Assembly: GCA_017889635.1 (NCBI GenBank)
Contig: JAGGAC010000011.1
Span: 1-64,000, forward strand
DNA length: 64,000 nucleotides
Direction: 5' to 3'
From: Bacillota bacterium
GTDB lineage: Bacteria > Bacillota > Negativicutes > Sporomusales > CTSoil-080
The translations under genes were made by a program, and so were the position numbers. Below the pieces are notes generated by a model, which saw only the letters and a program-made list of their open reading frames with translations, did no database searches and was not told where the DNA came from. Of the stretch, positions 43,371-53,259 are shown one piece after another. Within the stretch, counting starts at the first letter, position 1. Every line of letters starts with the position of its first letter.

Positions 43371-44759
43371 CTACAACAGTTCCGAACTCTGTTCAGCACC
43401 ATCATCATCTTCGCTTTCAATAGTTAAAGCTACAGCTTTAACCCTAACAACCCTGAAACCGTTGACCAATAAAACCGTAAACGTATACTTGCCAATATTT
43501 AATTGATCCCCAACCTCAGGCCGTCGTCCAAGGAGACCGAAAATATATCCACCAATAGTATCTTCTTCATGTTCTTCAAGTTCTATATCAATAATTTCCG
43601 CAACATCATCCAAAAGCACTCGTCCATCAAATTCATAGCTGCCGTCAGGAAAACGCTGGATATCTATTTCTTCCTCATCATGCTCATCCTGAATGTCACC
43701 GACGATTTCTTCCAGCACATCCTCCATTGCCACAAGACCGGCAGTACCACCGTATTCGTCGGCAACCACTGCCAGATGAGTTCTTTTTCGGCGCATAAAC
43801 TGCAGCAGCGTCGCCACCGACATTCCCTCCGGCACCACAAGAATTTCCCGCATAATGCTTTTTAGATCCTGTCCCTGGGTATTGGTATGATTCATATCCA
43901 TAAGGTCGCGGATATGAATCATACCAATGACATGGTCCTTATCATCAACGCATAAGGGATAGCGGGTGTGACCGGTATCCCTGACAACACGCATATTTTC
44001 TGCAAAAGAATCATCAGTAAAAAGACAAATCATATCTTGCCGGGGCACCATAACCTCACGAGCCAGACGGTCAGCAAAGTCAAAAACATTGTCAATAAGC
44101 TCACTTTCCATCTCGTCAAGTACTCCGCCACGATGACTGGCGTTGACAATCATTCTTAGTTCCTCTTCCGAATGCGCCAGCTCCGTTTCTGTAGCAGATT
44201 TAACCCCCATCAAGGCTAATATTGCTTTAGCGGCTTTATTAAACAATATAATTACCGGATACCCAAGTTTATGAAAAACATACAGCGGCCAAACAACTAA
44301 GAGTGCCAGACCTTCCGACCGCTGAATAGCCATTGACTTCGGCACAAGTTCGCCTAAAACGATATGAAGGAAAGTAATTACAATAAAGCCAATCGCAATA
44401 CTTACTGTATGCACCAGCCATAAAGCATCCGGGAAATAAGAAAGAAGGATTGGCATAATAAGCGAGGAAACAGCCGGTTCACCCAGCCAGCCCAGTGCCA
44501 GCGACGCTAAAGTAATCCCCAGCTGGGTCGCGCCAAGATAAGTATCAAAGGACGACACTATCTTTAACGCCAACTTCGCGCGATTATTTCCCTGATGTAC
44601 AAGTTCTTCAAGTCTAGTTCGGCGAATTTTCACCAACGAAAATTCGGCTATTACAAAAAAGCCGTTTAAAAGCACCAATAATAACGCGGCAATTAACTCA
44701 ATAATCCCTAACGACGGGCTAATAGCGCATCTCTCCCTAAGATTTGGTTCCATCTTCAT
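43371..44759 (-). CDS. CNNM/CBS/CorC-HlyC domain membrane protein (hemolysin C family)
   Basis: The 462 residues have an N-terminal CNNM (DUF21) domain with four helices (about 18-200), two CBS repeats (about 220-340, with MVPRQDMICLF and ILVVPEGMSVATLLQFM) and a C-terminal CorC/HlyC domain. Relatives are linked to Mg or Co efflux; the name hemolysin is historical. The start overlaps the DUF502 gene by 23 bp. The exact start is uncertain because no strong ribosome site is apparent. Confidence 0.85.
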   Translation of the reverse strand: MKMEPNLRERCAISPSLGIIELIAALLLVLLNGFFVIAEFSLVKIRRTRLEELVHQGNNRAKLALKIVSSFDTYLGATQLGITLASLALGWLGEPAVSSLIMPILLSYFPDALWLVHTVSIAIGFIVITFLHIVLGELVPKSMAIQRSEGLALLVVWPLYVFHKLGYPVIILFNKAAKAILALMGVKSATETELAHSEEELRMIVNASHRGGVLDEMESELIDNVFDFADRLAREVMVPRQDMICLFTDDSFAENMRVVRDTGHTRYPLCVDDKDHVIGMIHIRDLMDMNHTNTQGQDLKSIMREILVVPEGMSVATLLQFMRRKRTHLAVVADEYGGTAGLVAMEDVLEEIVGDIQDEHDEEEIDIQRFPDGSYEFDGRVLLDDVAEIIDIELEEHEEDTIGGYIFGLLGRRPEVGDQLNIGKYTFTVLLVNGFRVVRVKAVALTIESEDDDGAEQSSELL

Positions 44760-45324
44760 GGCGTGGCATCACAGCACCAGCGGTAAGAACATATTGCAGG
44801 GCACTTTCACTTGTAACATCTAAAGCTATTATATCCCGCTTGGGTACGATTATATTAAACCCGGTTGTCATGTTTACGCTCATTGGTACGAATACACATA
44901 CGTTTTCTTCATCAAAATGACAAGCCATATGTTCTGGCAGTTCTGAAATTACAAAACCCAAAGCTTTCACTCCCGGATGCGGATAGGGTACTAGCACCGC
45001 CTGCTTAAGCAGCCTGTCAGATTCGAACACCGCGGTAGAAAGCTGTTTTACACTATTATAAATAAATTTAACAATTGGAATAGTACTTAGCAACCATTCC
45101 CCTAAAGCAATTAATCGCTGTGGCAGCCAATAAGAGGACAGCCAACCGATAATAAATATCACAATCAAACTGACAAGCAGGCTAAGACCGGGAAATCTCA
45201 CCGGCAAATACCTGCCGAATATCGCTTCAGTAATATTCAAAATCTCATAAACCGCGAATGCAGTTATCGCTATTGGCACAACAACGATCATACCGCTAAC
45301 AAAATATCGAGAAAGATTTTGCAT
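44737..45324 (-). CDS. DUF502 membrane protein
   Basis: The 195 residues have two membrane helices (about 8-30 and 48-70) and a soluble domain with SIPIVKFIYNSVKQL, GVKALGFVISE and VFVPMSVNMTTGF, features of DUF502. Function is unknown. The 3' end overlaps the next gene, implying one transcript. Confidence 0.85.
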   Translation of the reverse strand: MQNLSRYFVSGMIVVVPIAITAFAVYEILNITEAIFGRYLPVRFPGLSLLVSLIVIFIIGWLSSYWLPQRLIALGEWLLSTIPIVKFIYNSVKQLSTAVFESDRLLKQAVLVPYPHPGVKALGFVISELPEHMACHFDEENVCVFVPMSVNMTTGFNIIVPKRDIIALDVTSESALQYVLTAGAVMPRHEDGTKS

Positions 45325-45430
45325 AAACCACCCCTCTTAACAAATCATACCATCAACTACCACCGCGGTCAATAAATACCATTGGTAAATAAGACATTAT
45401 AATTATGTCACCAAGCGGAATTTGAAAATC

Positions 45431-45451
45431 CGCCGGGCCTGCCCGACGGAT
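45431..45451 (-). terminator. Hairpin after the MgtE-N/CBS gene
   Basis: ATCCGCCGGGC with near-complement GCCCGACGGAT, followed by TTTT on the minus strand. It lies about 15 bp from the stop codon. Confidence 0.6.
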
Positions 45452-45465
45452 AATACACACTAAAA

Positions 45466-46722
45466 CTAGTATTTTCTTCTGCGTCGCGGTAAAGCGGCAT
45501 CAATAACATCATCAACCGTAATAATTCCAACCAGCTTTTTGTCGTTATCAACCACCGGTACAGCTAAAAGATCATATTTTCGGATAAGATTAAAAACCTC
45601 TTCCACCGAAGCTTCATCACCAACAGTTATAACTCTAAGCTGCATCAAATCGGACAACTTAGTATCAGGTCGGGCAACAATCAGCTCGCGTAGCGAAAGC
45701 ACTCCAGCCAAATGCTCTTCGGCATCGATAACATAAATATAGTAAATAGTCTCCGCTTCCGGAGCTAGACGCCTAAGCTCATTAATAGTCTCATCCGCAG
45801 TCAAATGCTGCGGCAATGCGATATACTCAGTAGTCATAAGGCTTCCGGCCTCATCTTCCTCATATTCGCGAAGTTCTTTAACCTCAACAGCTTCCTCATA
45901 ATTCATCATATTCAGAAGCTCCTGGGCTTTATCATCCTCCATCTCATTGAGCACATCGGCGGCATCATCAGTAGCCATCATTTCCAGAATGTCGGCTGCC
46001 CGGTCCTTGCTCATGCCTTCAAGGATGGAGACTTGCAATTCAGTCTCCATCTCAACCAACGTTTCGGCTGCCTTCTCGGTGTCTAGCGTTTCCATTATCA
46101 TTGAACGTTCCTGAGCGCTGAGCTCACTGACAATGTTCGCCACGTCATAAGGATGAAGCGTGGCCAGTTTTCCTTGAGACACTGACAGCTTAATGGCTGA
46201 TAAGTCCGGTGTTATCAAATCTACGTAATCCCACGAAATAAGCCTTTCCGGCAAATCACTATTAAACCAACCGGCAATCCTTTTTAAGCCGCGTTCAGCT
46301 CCCAGACGACGCACCAGCCCCCGGAAACCTATATCAACTGCCATAAGTCGATATTCATTATTAACCTCTGTAATCTTAAGGTCATTAACCCTAACTACCT
46401 TAGCTCCATTGATATCAACAATCTGACGATCCAAAAGGTCGCGCCGCAAAAAAAACTCTTTGCCGCTAAGTTCAGGCTGATTAATTTCACTGCGCAAAAT
46501 ATTTAATGAAACAATTTCCTTATTCATCATGACGATTGTGTCGTCGCCAATAATCACGGTTTCCAACCTGCGCCTGACTGCTATACCGCGCACCTTGGGA
46601 AAACCCGGTTCCAGCGCAATCAACACGTCGGTTACTGTCCCTACTTTTTTTCCAATCTTGTCAATAACCAACTTGCCGATAAGTTGACTTAAATACACCT
46701 CAGTAAACGACAAAGACAGCAT
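45466..46722 (-). CDS. PRC-barrel / MgtE-N / CBS protein without transporter domain
   Basis: The 418 residues contain two PRC-barrel-like segments (LIGKLVIDKIGKKVGTVTDV and RQIVDINGAKVVRVNDLKI), an MgtE N-terminal helical superhelix (about 185-290, repeated METLDTEKAAETLVEM-type units) and a CBS pair (about 295-410). The MgtE membrane channel is missing. Acidic surface residues (MEDDKAQELL) suggest Mg sensing, as in MgtE. The partner is unknown. GGGGGAAAGC precedes the ATG. Confidence 0.8.
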   Translation of the reverse strand: MLSLSFTEVYLSQLIGKLVIDKIGKKVGTVTDVLIALEPGFPKVRGIAVRRRLETVIIGDDTIVMMNKEIVSLNILRSEINQPELSGKEFFLRRDLLDRQIVDINGAKVVRVNDLKITEVNNEYRLMAVDIGFRGLVRRLGAERGLKRIAGWFNSDLPERLISWDYVDLITPDLSAIKLSVSQGKLATLHPYDVANIVSELSAQERSMIMETLDTEKAAETLVEMETELQVSILEGMSKDRAADILEMMATDDAADVLNEMEDDKAQELLNMMNYEEAVEVKELREYEEDEAGSLMTTEYIALPQHLTADETINELRRLAPEAETIYYIYVIDAEEHLAGVLSLRELIVARPDTKLSDLMQLRVITVGDEASVEEVFNLIRKYDLLAVPVVDNDKKLVGIITVDDVIDAALPRRRRKY

Positions 46723-46751
46723 CCGCTTTCCCCCTTCGGCGCTGGCGTCAA

Positions 46752-47642
46752 CTACTCATAACCGAACGTTTTTAAAACCCCGGAGCGATTGCGCCAATCT
46801 TTTTTAACCTTCACCCATAAATCCAAATAGGCCTTTGACCCCAATAAATTTTCGATATCCAGGCGTGCCAGTCGACCGACATCTTTTAGCACCTGCCCAC
46901 CAGCACCAATAACAATGCCTTTCTGCGAATCGCGCTCAACATAAATTACCGCCCGAACATAAAGATCATCATTGGAACGCACCGTTATTTCCTCAATATC
47001 AACCGCAATGGCATGCGGAATTTCTTCTCTGGTAAAGTGCAGAACCTTTTCGCGAATTAGTTCGGCAATTAACATTCTTTCAGGCTGATCGGTTATCATA
47101 TCATCCGGATAATACTTTGGGCCAGGCCCAAGATGCTGTTTTATTTCCGCAACAAGACTCTCTAGATTCGTCTTTTTCTCAGCCGATACCGGAACAACAG
47201 CTGCAAATTCACGTTCTTTGGTGTAACGCGCTATTGCCGGCAAAACCTCAGAATGGGCAACCTTGTCAATTTTATTAATAACCAGCACAACTGGTGTCGA
47301 CACCGCCGCTAAATGCTCCAATATGTAACGTTCTCCTGCCCCAAGCTCTTCGGTAACATCCACGACAAAGAGCACCACATCAACTTCACGCAGCGTGTTC
47401 TCGGCAGTACGAACCATGTACTCTCCCAGTTTATGACGAGGCTTATGAATCCCCGGCGTATCAATAAACAATATCTGAGCATCATCCAGATTCAAAATAC
47501 ACAAAATCTTGTTACGTGTAGTCTGCGGCTTGTCTGACATAATTGCAATTTTATGGCCAATCAAACTGTTGACCAACGTTGATTTTCCGACATTCGGGCG
47601 ACCAATAACTGCGACAAATCCGGACTTAAAAGTATCACTCAT
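46752..47642 (-). CDS. era: GTPase Era
   Basis: The 296 residues carry G1 GRPNVGKST, G3 DTPG, G4 NKID and a C-terminal KH domain (GIVIGAGGQVLKDVG). Era binds 16S rRNA and helps 30S assembly. The tracked start is over 100 bp upstream inside cdd; ATG at 47642, behind GGAAGGATAG, is the normal start and overlaps the cdd end by eight bases. Confidence 0.95.
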   Translation of the reverse strand: MSDTFKSGFVAVIGRPNVGKSTLVNSLIGHKIAIMSDKPQTTRNKILCILNLDDAQILFIDTPGIHKPRHKLGEYMVRTAENTLREVDVVLFVVDVTEELGAGERYILEHLAAVSTPVVLVINKIDKVAHSEVLPAIARYTKEREFAAVVPVSAEKKTNLESLVAEIKQHLGPGPKYYPDDMITDQPERMLIAELIREKVLHFTREEIPHAIAVDIEEITVRSNDDLYVRAVIYVERDSQKGIVIGAGGQVLKDVGRLARLDIENLLGSKAYLDLWVKVKKDWRNRSGVLKTFGYE

Positions 47643-48042
47643 TATCTCTATCCTTCCCTGGTAAATTTGGTTTTTTAAACCCCAATGGCAACAGCTCATC
47701 GAGCGTTGTAGACTGCCACTTACCAGTCGTATTCCCCATAACAACAGTATTAATACCGAACTCTGCCATTACTTGTCGGCATGCTCCGCATGGCGTCACA
47801 GGTTCCTCGGTATCAGCAACCACCGCCAAAGCATTAAAAACCATTTCACCCTCTGATACCGCCTTGAAAATTGCTGTCCGCTCGGCACAGTTAGTAAGAC
47901 CATACGAGGCATTCTCAATATTGCAGCCGCAATAAATTCTGCCACTCGCTGCCCTAACCGCTGCTCCCACGCTAAAGTGCGAATATGGCGCGTAAGCCTT
48001 AAATCTAGCTATCTGAGCCGCAGCAATTAGCTCATCATCCAT
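47635..48042 (-). CDS. cdd: Cytidine deaminase
   Basis: The 135 residues have CNIENASYGLTNCAERTAIFKA (first zinc ligand and catalytic Glu) and PCGACRQVM (two zinc Cys). It deaminates cytidine and deoxycytidine. ATG at 48042 has a GGGGGGAT site; the tracked start lies within dgkA. Confidence 0.95.
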   Translation of the reverse strand: MDDELIAAAQIARFKAYAPYSHFSVGAAVRAASGRIYCGCNIENASYGLTNCAERTAIFKAVSEGEMVFNALAVVADTEEPVTPCGACRQVMAEFGINTVVMGNTTGKWQSTTLDELLPLGFKKPNLPGKDRDNE

Positions 48043-48055
48043 CTTATCCCCCCCT

Positions 48056-48442
48056 TTAGCCGAACAGCTGCCGCCAGAATAACAAACCACCCACCAGCAC
48101 CGCCGTTATTGCCATAACAAGTACAGCTCCAGCAGACATGTCCTTTGCGGCCTTAGCCAGAGGATGAACGTCTGGCGAAACTAAGTCTACCACCTTTTCA
48201 ATAGCAGTATTGACAATTTCAGCGCTCAACACCCCAGCAATGGTCAGCAGCAGAATCATCATTTCGACCCGCGAAACACCAACCTGCCAAGCTAAGATTA
48301 GCGTTCCTGCCCCAACGGCAACATGGACCTTCATATTGCGTTGGGTTACAAAACAATGGATCAATCCGGCCCAGGCATAGCTAAACATTCTAAGCCAACC
48401 TTTTTTAGCATAACCGCTGTCCTTATCATCAATATTACCCAT
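48056..48442 (-). CDS. dgkA: Diacylglycerol/undecaprenol kinase
   Basis: The 128 residues have three membrane helices and the DgkA signature SAEIVNTAIEKVVDLVSPDVHP with AKDMSAGAVLV. In Firmicutes the enzyme acts on undecaprenol. ATG at 48442 overlaps the end of ybeY by eight bases; no separate ribosome site is needed if they are coupled. Confidence 0.92.
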   Translation of the reverse strand: MGNIDDKDSGYAKKGWLRMFSYAWAGLIHCFVTQRNMKVHVAVGAGTLILAWQVGVSRVEMMILLLTIAGVLSAEIVNTAIEKVVDLVSPDVHPLAKAAKDMSAGAVLVMAITAVLVGGLLFWRQLFG

Positions 48443-48908
48443 TTGAGCGGCCGATTCCAAGCGCTGTTAATATGTCTTCTTCCTGACGACGCATCTCAGC
48501 TTTATCAGCTTCCGCTTCATGATCATACCCCACCAAATGCAGCATACCATGTACGGTAAGATAGGCCAATTCCCGTTCCAGACCATGACCGAAATCCTGC
48601 GACTGCCGCAATGCTGTTTCTACCGATATAACAATATCACCGAGCAGTGATTCCTCCGGCCCGTCCAAAATCTCAGGTTCGTCTCCTTCATCAAGGGCAA
48701 AGGAAAGAACATCTGTAGCAGTATCCTTGCCACGATATTGACAGTTGAGTTCCCGGATATATTCATCGTCGGCAAACACCACGCTTACCTCACTGCCCTC
48801 ATTAATCTCCAGCACCTCGGCTGCTTTATTAAGAACTTTCGTCACCATATTTTCCATTTGCGCCGTTATCGGCATCTTTTCCTGAACATTGCTTAGAACT
48901 ACTTGCAT
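48435..48908 (-). CDS. ybeY: rRNA maturation endoribonuclease YbeY
   Basis: The 157 residues end in the zinc motif HGMLHLVGYDHE (three His). It trims rRNA ends and takes part in ribosome quality control. Its first 80 bases overlap the end of the yqfF gene in another frame, which is a longer overlap than usual. Confidence 0.93.
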   Translation of the reverse strand: MQVVLSNVQEKMPITAQMENMVTKVLNKAAEVLEINEGSEVSVVFADDEYIRELNCQYRGKDTATDVLSFALDEGDEPEILDGPEESLLGDIVISVETALRQSQDFGHGLERELAYLTVHGMLHLVGYDHEAEADKAEMRRQEEDILTALGIGRSNG

Positions 48909-51006
48909 TCTTTGCCTTTCTCCTCTCTAACTCTTTCAGAGCATCAGGATATTCAATTCGATGATGAAACATACTTGACAGTACTCTTATATAAACATCG
49001 CCAATAACATTAAGATCCTTCAGCGTCAAGTCACATTCGTCAAGCTGTCCGTCATTTAGTCTCTGACGAATAAGCTTACGAACAGCTACCTCTATACGGC
49101 TTACATTTGGCCTGGACAACGCGCGTACCGCAGCTTCACAGGCATCGCCCAGCATAACCAGCGCCGCTTCTTTAGTCTTGGGGCGCGGCCCTTCATAACG
49201 GAAATCAGCCTCAACAATACATTCGCTATGCTCTGTCTCGGTCGCCCGTTTATAAAAATACGACACCAGCATCGTACCATGATGCTGTTGTATAACATCA
49301 CTAACGATAGCAGGCAGCCTATATTCGCGACATAAATCAAGACCGTCTTTAATATGGGAAGTAATAATCAGAGTACTGAGTGACGGTGCAAGCTTATCAT
49401 GAGGATTGTCGCCTTCTGCCTGATTCTCAATAAAAAATAGAGGCCGTTTTATTTTTCCAATATCGTGATAATACGCACCAACTCTCACAGTTACCGGATC
49501 AGCTCCGATAAGATCAGCCGCTGTTTCCGCCAAATTTCCCACCAGCAGGCTATGATGATAAGTACCAGGCGCTTCTAAAAGCAAGCGCTGTAAAAGCGGA
49601 TGACCAGGATTAGCCAGTTCTAAGAGTTTATACGAAGTAGTTACATTAAAAGCATGCTCAAGATAGGGCAATAGGCCAATCGTAATAATTGCCGCAACCA
49701 CTCCGCCCAGAATGCCATGCATTCCCTGAACCATTATCTGGTTCAAATTGACTTGTTCCAATAGCCCAGTGGCACCAACAGACACCAAATTCATCCCAGC
49801 AATCCATATTCCCGACTTAGCTAGACTATAGCCATGCCGCATCTTGGAAACACTATATACCCCAGTCAAGCAGCCAACAAGGGCGACAATCACCGCTCTA
49901 AGTTCGTGATCAGCAATAACTCCAAATAACATGGCCACAGCAACGCTAATAATTATTGCAATTCTGGAATCAATCAATATCGCTGTAAGCAACGCCCCTG
50001 TAGCCAACGGAGCCGCAAAATCAGAATAATAATGCGCAGCTTTGCCAACAAGTAAAGCTACTACCATAATCAGTCCTAAAAGAACCATCTGTAAGTCGTT
50101 TTTTAACACAGCGGGGTAAAACTTATACAAAAACCCCATAATAAACGCCATCATGAGAAGCACAAAAATTGCCAGTCCCAAAATACGCACTGCATTAATA
50201 TCACCACGGTGAAGCCCTAATTCCTCCATAACATGAATCTGTTCCTCGCTAACTACGTCACCTCGCCGCACCAGTACTTCACCTTTTTTTACCGTCTCGC
50301 GCACAGGCTCCACACTAGCCAGCGCTGCCTGCTTACGCTTATCTGTTTCGCGGGCATTCAAAATAAAATTGGGTTTAAGTAAAACTTGGGCAATACCTGC
50401 TACCGCAGCTTCGGCAGTTTTGCCCAAACCCAATTGTTCGGTATCAAGCACAATGTTCTTACGATCATTGTCAAAACTATCATCCCGAACACCACGCTGA
50501 AAGTACTTGCGCAAAATTCCTTTGGTATACTCCTCCGAACTTACAAGCGCTGTAGCATCCAATTTAACCAGACTATTAAGCGCGCTGGCCGGCAAAGGAA
50601 CAGGCAGCCCTGCCTGAAGCTTCGTTGCCTTCTGGTCAGGAGATATCAACGTACGATCTGCTACCACCATTCGGGCTAAATTAAAAATGGTTGCAGCATT
50701 CTCTTCGGACTTTGCTGCCACCGTAACATCAAAGTCATAAACGCTGGCCACATTGGCCAGTACTTCCTCTTCCAGCTTCTTGGTCTTAATAAAATTTACA
50801 TATGACACCGATCGAGGAGCAATAACATCCCGATCACTAACCTGTCCAACCTGCAACGGAACCTTATCCGAAATAAACTCAGCTGACAGAACAATCATAA
50901 ACAGAGAAAAAAACGCCAGTCCCAGCACGATTCGGCGTGTTAACGGCCTGGCATGCCAATTGACCGGCTGGTTAAAAAAACCCCTAATCTTATTTGACAG
51001 TGACAT
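48829..51006 (-). CDS. pgpH: 7TM-HD phosphodiesterase (PgpH/YqfF type)
   Basis: The 725 residues have one N-terminal helix (about 27-45), an extracytoplasmic domain (about 50-290), seven helices (about 295-490) and a cytoplasmic HD domain with HHSLLVGNLAETAADLIG and YYHDIGKIKRP. PgpH-type enzymes hydrolyse c-di-AMP, the ligand of the riboswitch found upstream of the wall hydrolase in this window. The C-terminal tail is Lys/Ser-rich and its last 80 bases overlap ybeY. Confidence 0.93.
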   Translation of the reverse strand: MSLSNKIRGFFNQPVNWHARPLTRRIVLGLAFFSLFMIVLSAEFISDKVPLQVGQVSDRDVIAPRSVSYVNFIKTKKLEEEVLANVASVYDFDVTVAAKSEENAATIFNLARMVVADRTLISPDQKATKLQAGLPVPLPASALNSLVKLDATALVSSEEYTKGILRKYFQRGVRDDSFDNDRKNIVLDTEQLGLGKTAEAAVAGIAQVLLKPNFILNARETDKRKQAALASVEPVRETVKKGEVLVRRGDVVSEEQIHVMEELGLHRGDINAVRILGLAIFVLLMMAFIMGFLYKFYPAVLKNDLQMVLLGLIMVVALLVGKAAHYYSDFAAPLATGALLTAILIDSRIAIIISVAVAMLFGVIADHELRAVIVALVGCLTGVYSVSKMRHGYSLAKSGIWIAGMNLVSVGATGLLEQVNLNQIMVQGMHGILGGVVAAIITIGLLPYLEHAFNVTTSYKLLELANPGHPLLQRLLLEAPGTYHHSLLVGNLAETAADLIGADPVTVRVGAYYHDIGKIKRPLFFIENQAEGDNPHDKLAPSLSTLIITSHIKDGLDLCREYRLPAIVSDVIQQHHGTMLVSYFYKRATETEHSECIVEADFRYEGPRPKTKEAALVMLGDACEAAVRALSRPNVSRIEVAVRKLIRQRLNDGQLDECDLTLKDLNVIGDVYIRVLSSMFHHRIEYPDALKELERRKAKNASSSKQCSGKDADNGANGKYGDESS

Positions 51007-51034
51007 CTGATCAACCCCAAATCAACCGACGCTA

Positions 51035-52018
51035 TTAAATCGGTCCCGGATTTGATGACTCGAAACGCTCATAGGCCTTAATAATTTTGCCCACAATCTC
51101 ATGGCGCACCACATCGCCATCCGTAAAAAAGACTGTCTCAATACCGTTTATCCCAGCCAGCACTGCCTGAGCATGCTTCAAACCGGAAAAATTGCCCCGC
51201 GGCAAATCCACCTGGGTAATATCGCCGATCACCACCATCTTTGATCCAAACCCCAGCCTTGTTAAAAACATTTTCATTTGCTCAGGAGTAGTATTCTGTG
51301 CTTCATCCAAAATAATAAACGAATTGTCCAGTGTCCGCCCCCGCATATACGCGAGCGGCGCAACTTCAATAATATTTTTGGTCATAAACTTTTGAAAAGT
51401 TTCCTGTCCAAGAATATCATACAGTGCGTCATACAATGGGCGAAGATATGGATCAACCTTCTCCTGCAAATCGCCAGGCAAAAAACCAAGTTTCTCGCCA
51501 GCTTCCACCGCTGGCCTGGTCAATACAATTCGCTCCACTGCCTTTTGTTTCAAGGAAAAAACTGCCATCGCCACCGCAAGAAAAGTTTTCCCTGTTCCTG
51601 CCGGTCCTATTCCGATTGTTATATCATTCTGCCTAATAGCCTCAAGATAGCAACTCTGCCCAAGTGTCTTAGGCTTTATCTGACGTCCCCGGGCGGTAAC
51701 CATTATTGTATCAAGGAACATCTGATGCAACTTATCCTGGTTTCCCGCTTTAATCATCTTAGTACTATATTGAACATCATGAGCCGTTACCCGGTTTCCC
51801 TCACGATACAAAAAAATCAGCTCATCAAATAAAGCGCAAAGTTCTTCAACCTCTGTCTTCACCCCAGAAATAACTAACTCATCATCCCGGGCAAGCAAGC
51901 GGCTACTAACCTTACCGCTCACCATACGCAAAAATTCGTCGTTTTTACCTAGTACAGCGACAGCTTCCTCTCGGCTGACAAACTGTATCCGTCTTTCCTC
52001 ACGCTCTTCTTGTGGCAA
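51035..52018 (-). CDS. phoH: PhoH-like ATPase
   Basis: The 327 residues contain the P-loop IGPAGTGKTFLAVAMA, the Walker B-like SFIILDEAQNTTPEQMKMFLTR and GDITQVDLP. The family is an ATPase linked to RNA metabolism; it is regularly encoded beside ybeY. TTG start with GGGAGGCC upstream. yqfD lies 18 bp upstream. Confidence 0.92.
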   Translation of the reverse strand: MPQEEREERRIQFVSREEAVAVLGKNDEFLRMVSGKVSSRLLARDDELVISGVKTEVEELCALFDELIFLYREGNRVTAHDVQYSTKMIKAGNQDKLHQMFLDTIMVTARGRQIKPKTLGQSCYLEAIRQNDITIGIGPAGTGKTFLAVAMAVFSLKQKAVERIVLTRPAVEAGEKLGFLPGDLQEKVDPYLRPLYDALYDILGQETFQKFMTKNIIEVAPLAYMRGRTLDNSFIILDEAQNTTPEQMKMFLTRLGFGSKMVVIGDITQVDLPRGNFSGLKHAQAVLAGINGIETVFFTDGDVVRHEIVGKIIKAYERFESSNPGPI

Positions 52019-52035
52019 AGGTCCAGGCCTCCCAG

Positions 52036-53247
52036 TTATTGAGTAATATTCATGGTAAGTCCAATATCTTCAATTGTTTCAGTCGACACCTTCACCCGAA
52101 CCAAGCCTGATTCCGAAGTTTTTAGTACTTCAAAATCGCTGACCAGAACTTGCGCCGTCTCGGGAATTTTGCTCACCAGCGCTTGAAAAGCCTTGGCTTT
52201 CGCCAATTCGCGTGCCTCATCAAAGCTTATCTCATATAGGTCGGTAGCAACCTCATGATATATATTTATTGTAGATTCGACAGTGAAATCGCTATTCCTC
52301 CACTCCGGTAGTTTTTTGTGAATAACCTCTGTCTCATACCTTGCAAACGGCGGCACTATCACTTTTTTAAAAGCCATCTCTGCTCCCCCCACCTTCACCG
52401 TCACAGCCGACACCTTTCTGCCTGTACGCCTGTATTCCTCCCGTACCAAACCTGACTCACCGTAGCTATCATACCATATCCGGGCCTTAATAATACCATT
52501 AGCCCTAATTAGCTCACCAGCACCTTGAACTGTATTCTGTCCGTCCGACTGTGGCGGCGGACTGTTTACCCCCCTTACCAGGATATCCCCTTTACTTACA
52601 GTATCGCCCTTTTTTACAACCGCTTGCCCAGCAATAGCAATAATCTCTGTAATAACTCCGTCTTTTGCGGCAACAATATCGGCAGGAGCTTTATCCGCTA
52701 TCCGCGGCAAAGTCTTTTCAACAATCTCTATCAACGCTCTTGTTCCGTTAACCTTGACGCCAACCCAGGCGACCTCCGGCATATTCAGCAAAATCTGGCT
52801 TTCAATTTCTTTTACATTGACATCATTCTTAAACACGCCGGTTCTAAGACCGTTAGAAGCTGCAATATCTTTGACCCTATCGCCAGAAACAGTTTTTACA
52901 CCATCAATATCGATAAACCAAATATAAGAGGTCAACACCTCCAATAAAATAAAAAACAGCACCGCTCCAGCCAACATCATTTTTCGCTGTTTAAACCGTT
53001 TCAGCGTAAACGGCAACCCGCGGACCCCTACTATCCGCACTTTATTATGGCTTTTAAACGCAGGCTCTCTGATAGCAAAAAAATCCGGCAGACGCACATA
53101 AGCATAAATATCCTCACCGACTTTTTTTATTCCCCAGAGCATAATACCACCGTTTAGGCACAAATTGATAAACTTTTCCGGAAAAATGCCGCTAATTTTA
53201 ATCCGGACTACGCCGGTTGTATAGTTGGCCAAATTACGTGTCAACAC
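52036..53247 (-). CDS. yqfD: Sporulation protein YqfD
   Basis: The 403 residues show a short N-terminal domain, one membrane helix (about 93-113), then an extracytoplasmic part with GVKVNGTRALIEIVEKTLP and DTVSKGDILVRG, as in YqfD, a membrane protein made in the mother cell during sporulation. It follows yqfC with 12 bp between. A GTG start is used. Confidence 0.9.
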   Translation of the reverse strand: MLTRNLANYTTGVVRIKISGIFPEKFINLCLNGGIMLWGIKKVGEDIYAYVRLPDFFAIREPAFKSHNKVRIVGVRGLPFTLKRFKQRKMMLAGAVLFFILLEVLTSYIWFIDIDGVKTVSGDRVKDIAASNGLRTGVFKNDVNVKEIESQILLNMPEVAWVGVKVNGTRALIEIVEKTLPRIADKAPADIVAAKDGVITEIIAIAGQAVVKKGDTVSKGDILVRGVNSPPPQSDGQNTVQGAGELIRANGIIKARIWYDSYGESGLVREEYRRTGRKVSAVTVKVGGAEMAFKKVIVPPFARYETEVIHKKLPEWRNSDFTVESTINIYHEVATDLYEISFDEARELAKAKAFQALVSKIPETAQVLVSDFEVLKTSESGLVRVKVSTETIEDIGLTMNITQ

Positions 53248-53259
53248 AAAGCCGGCCTC

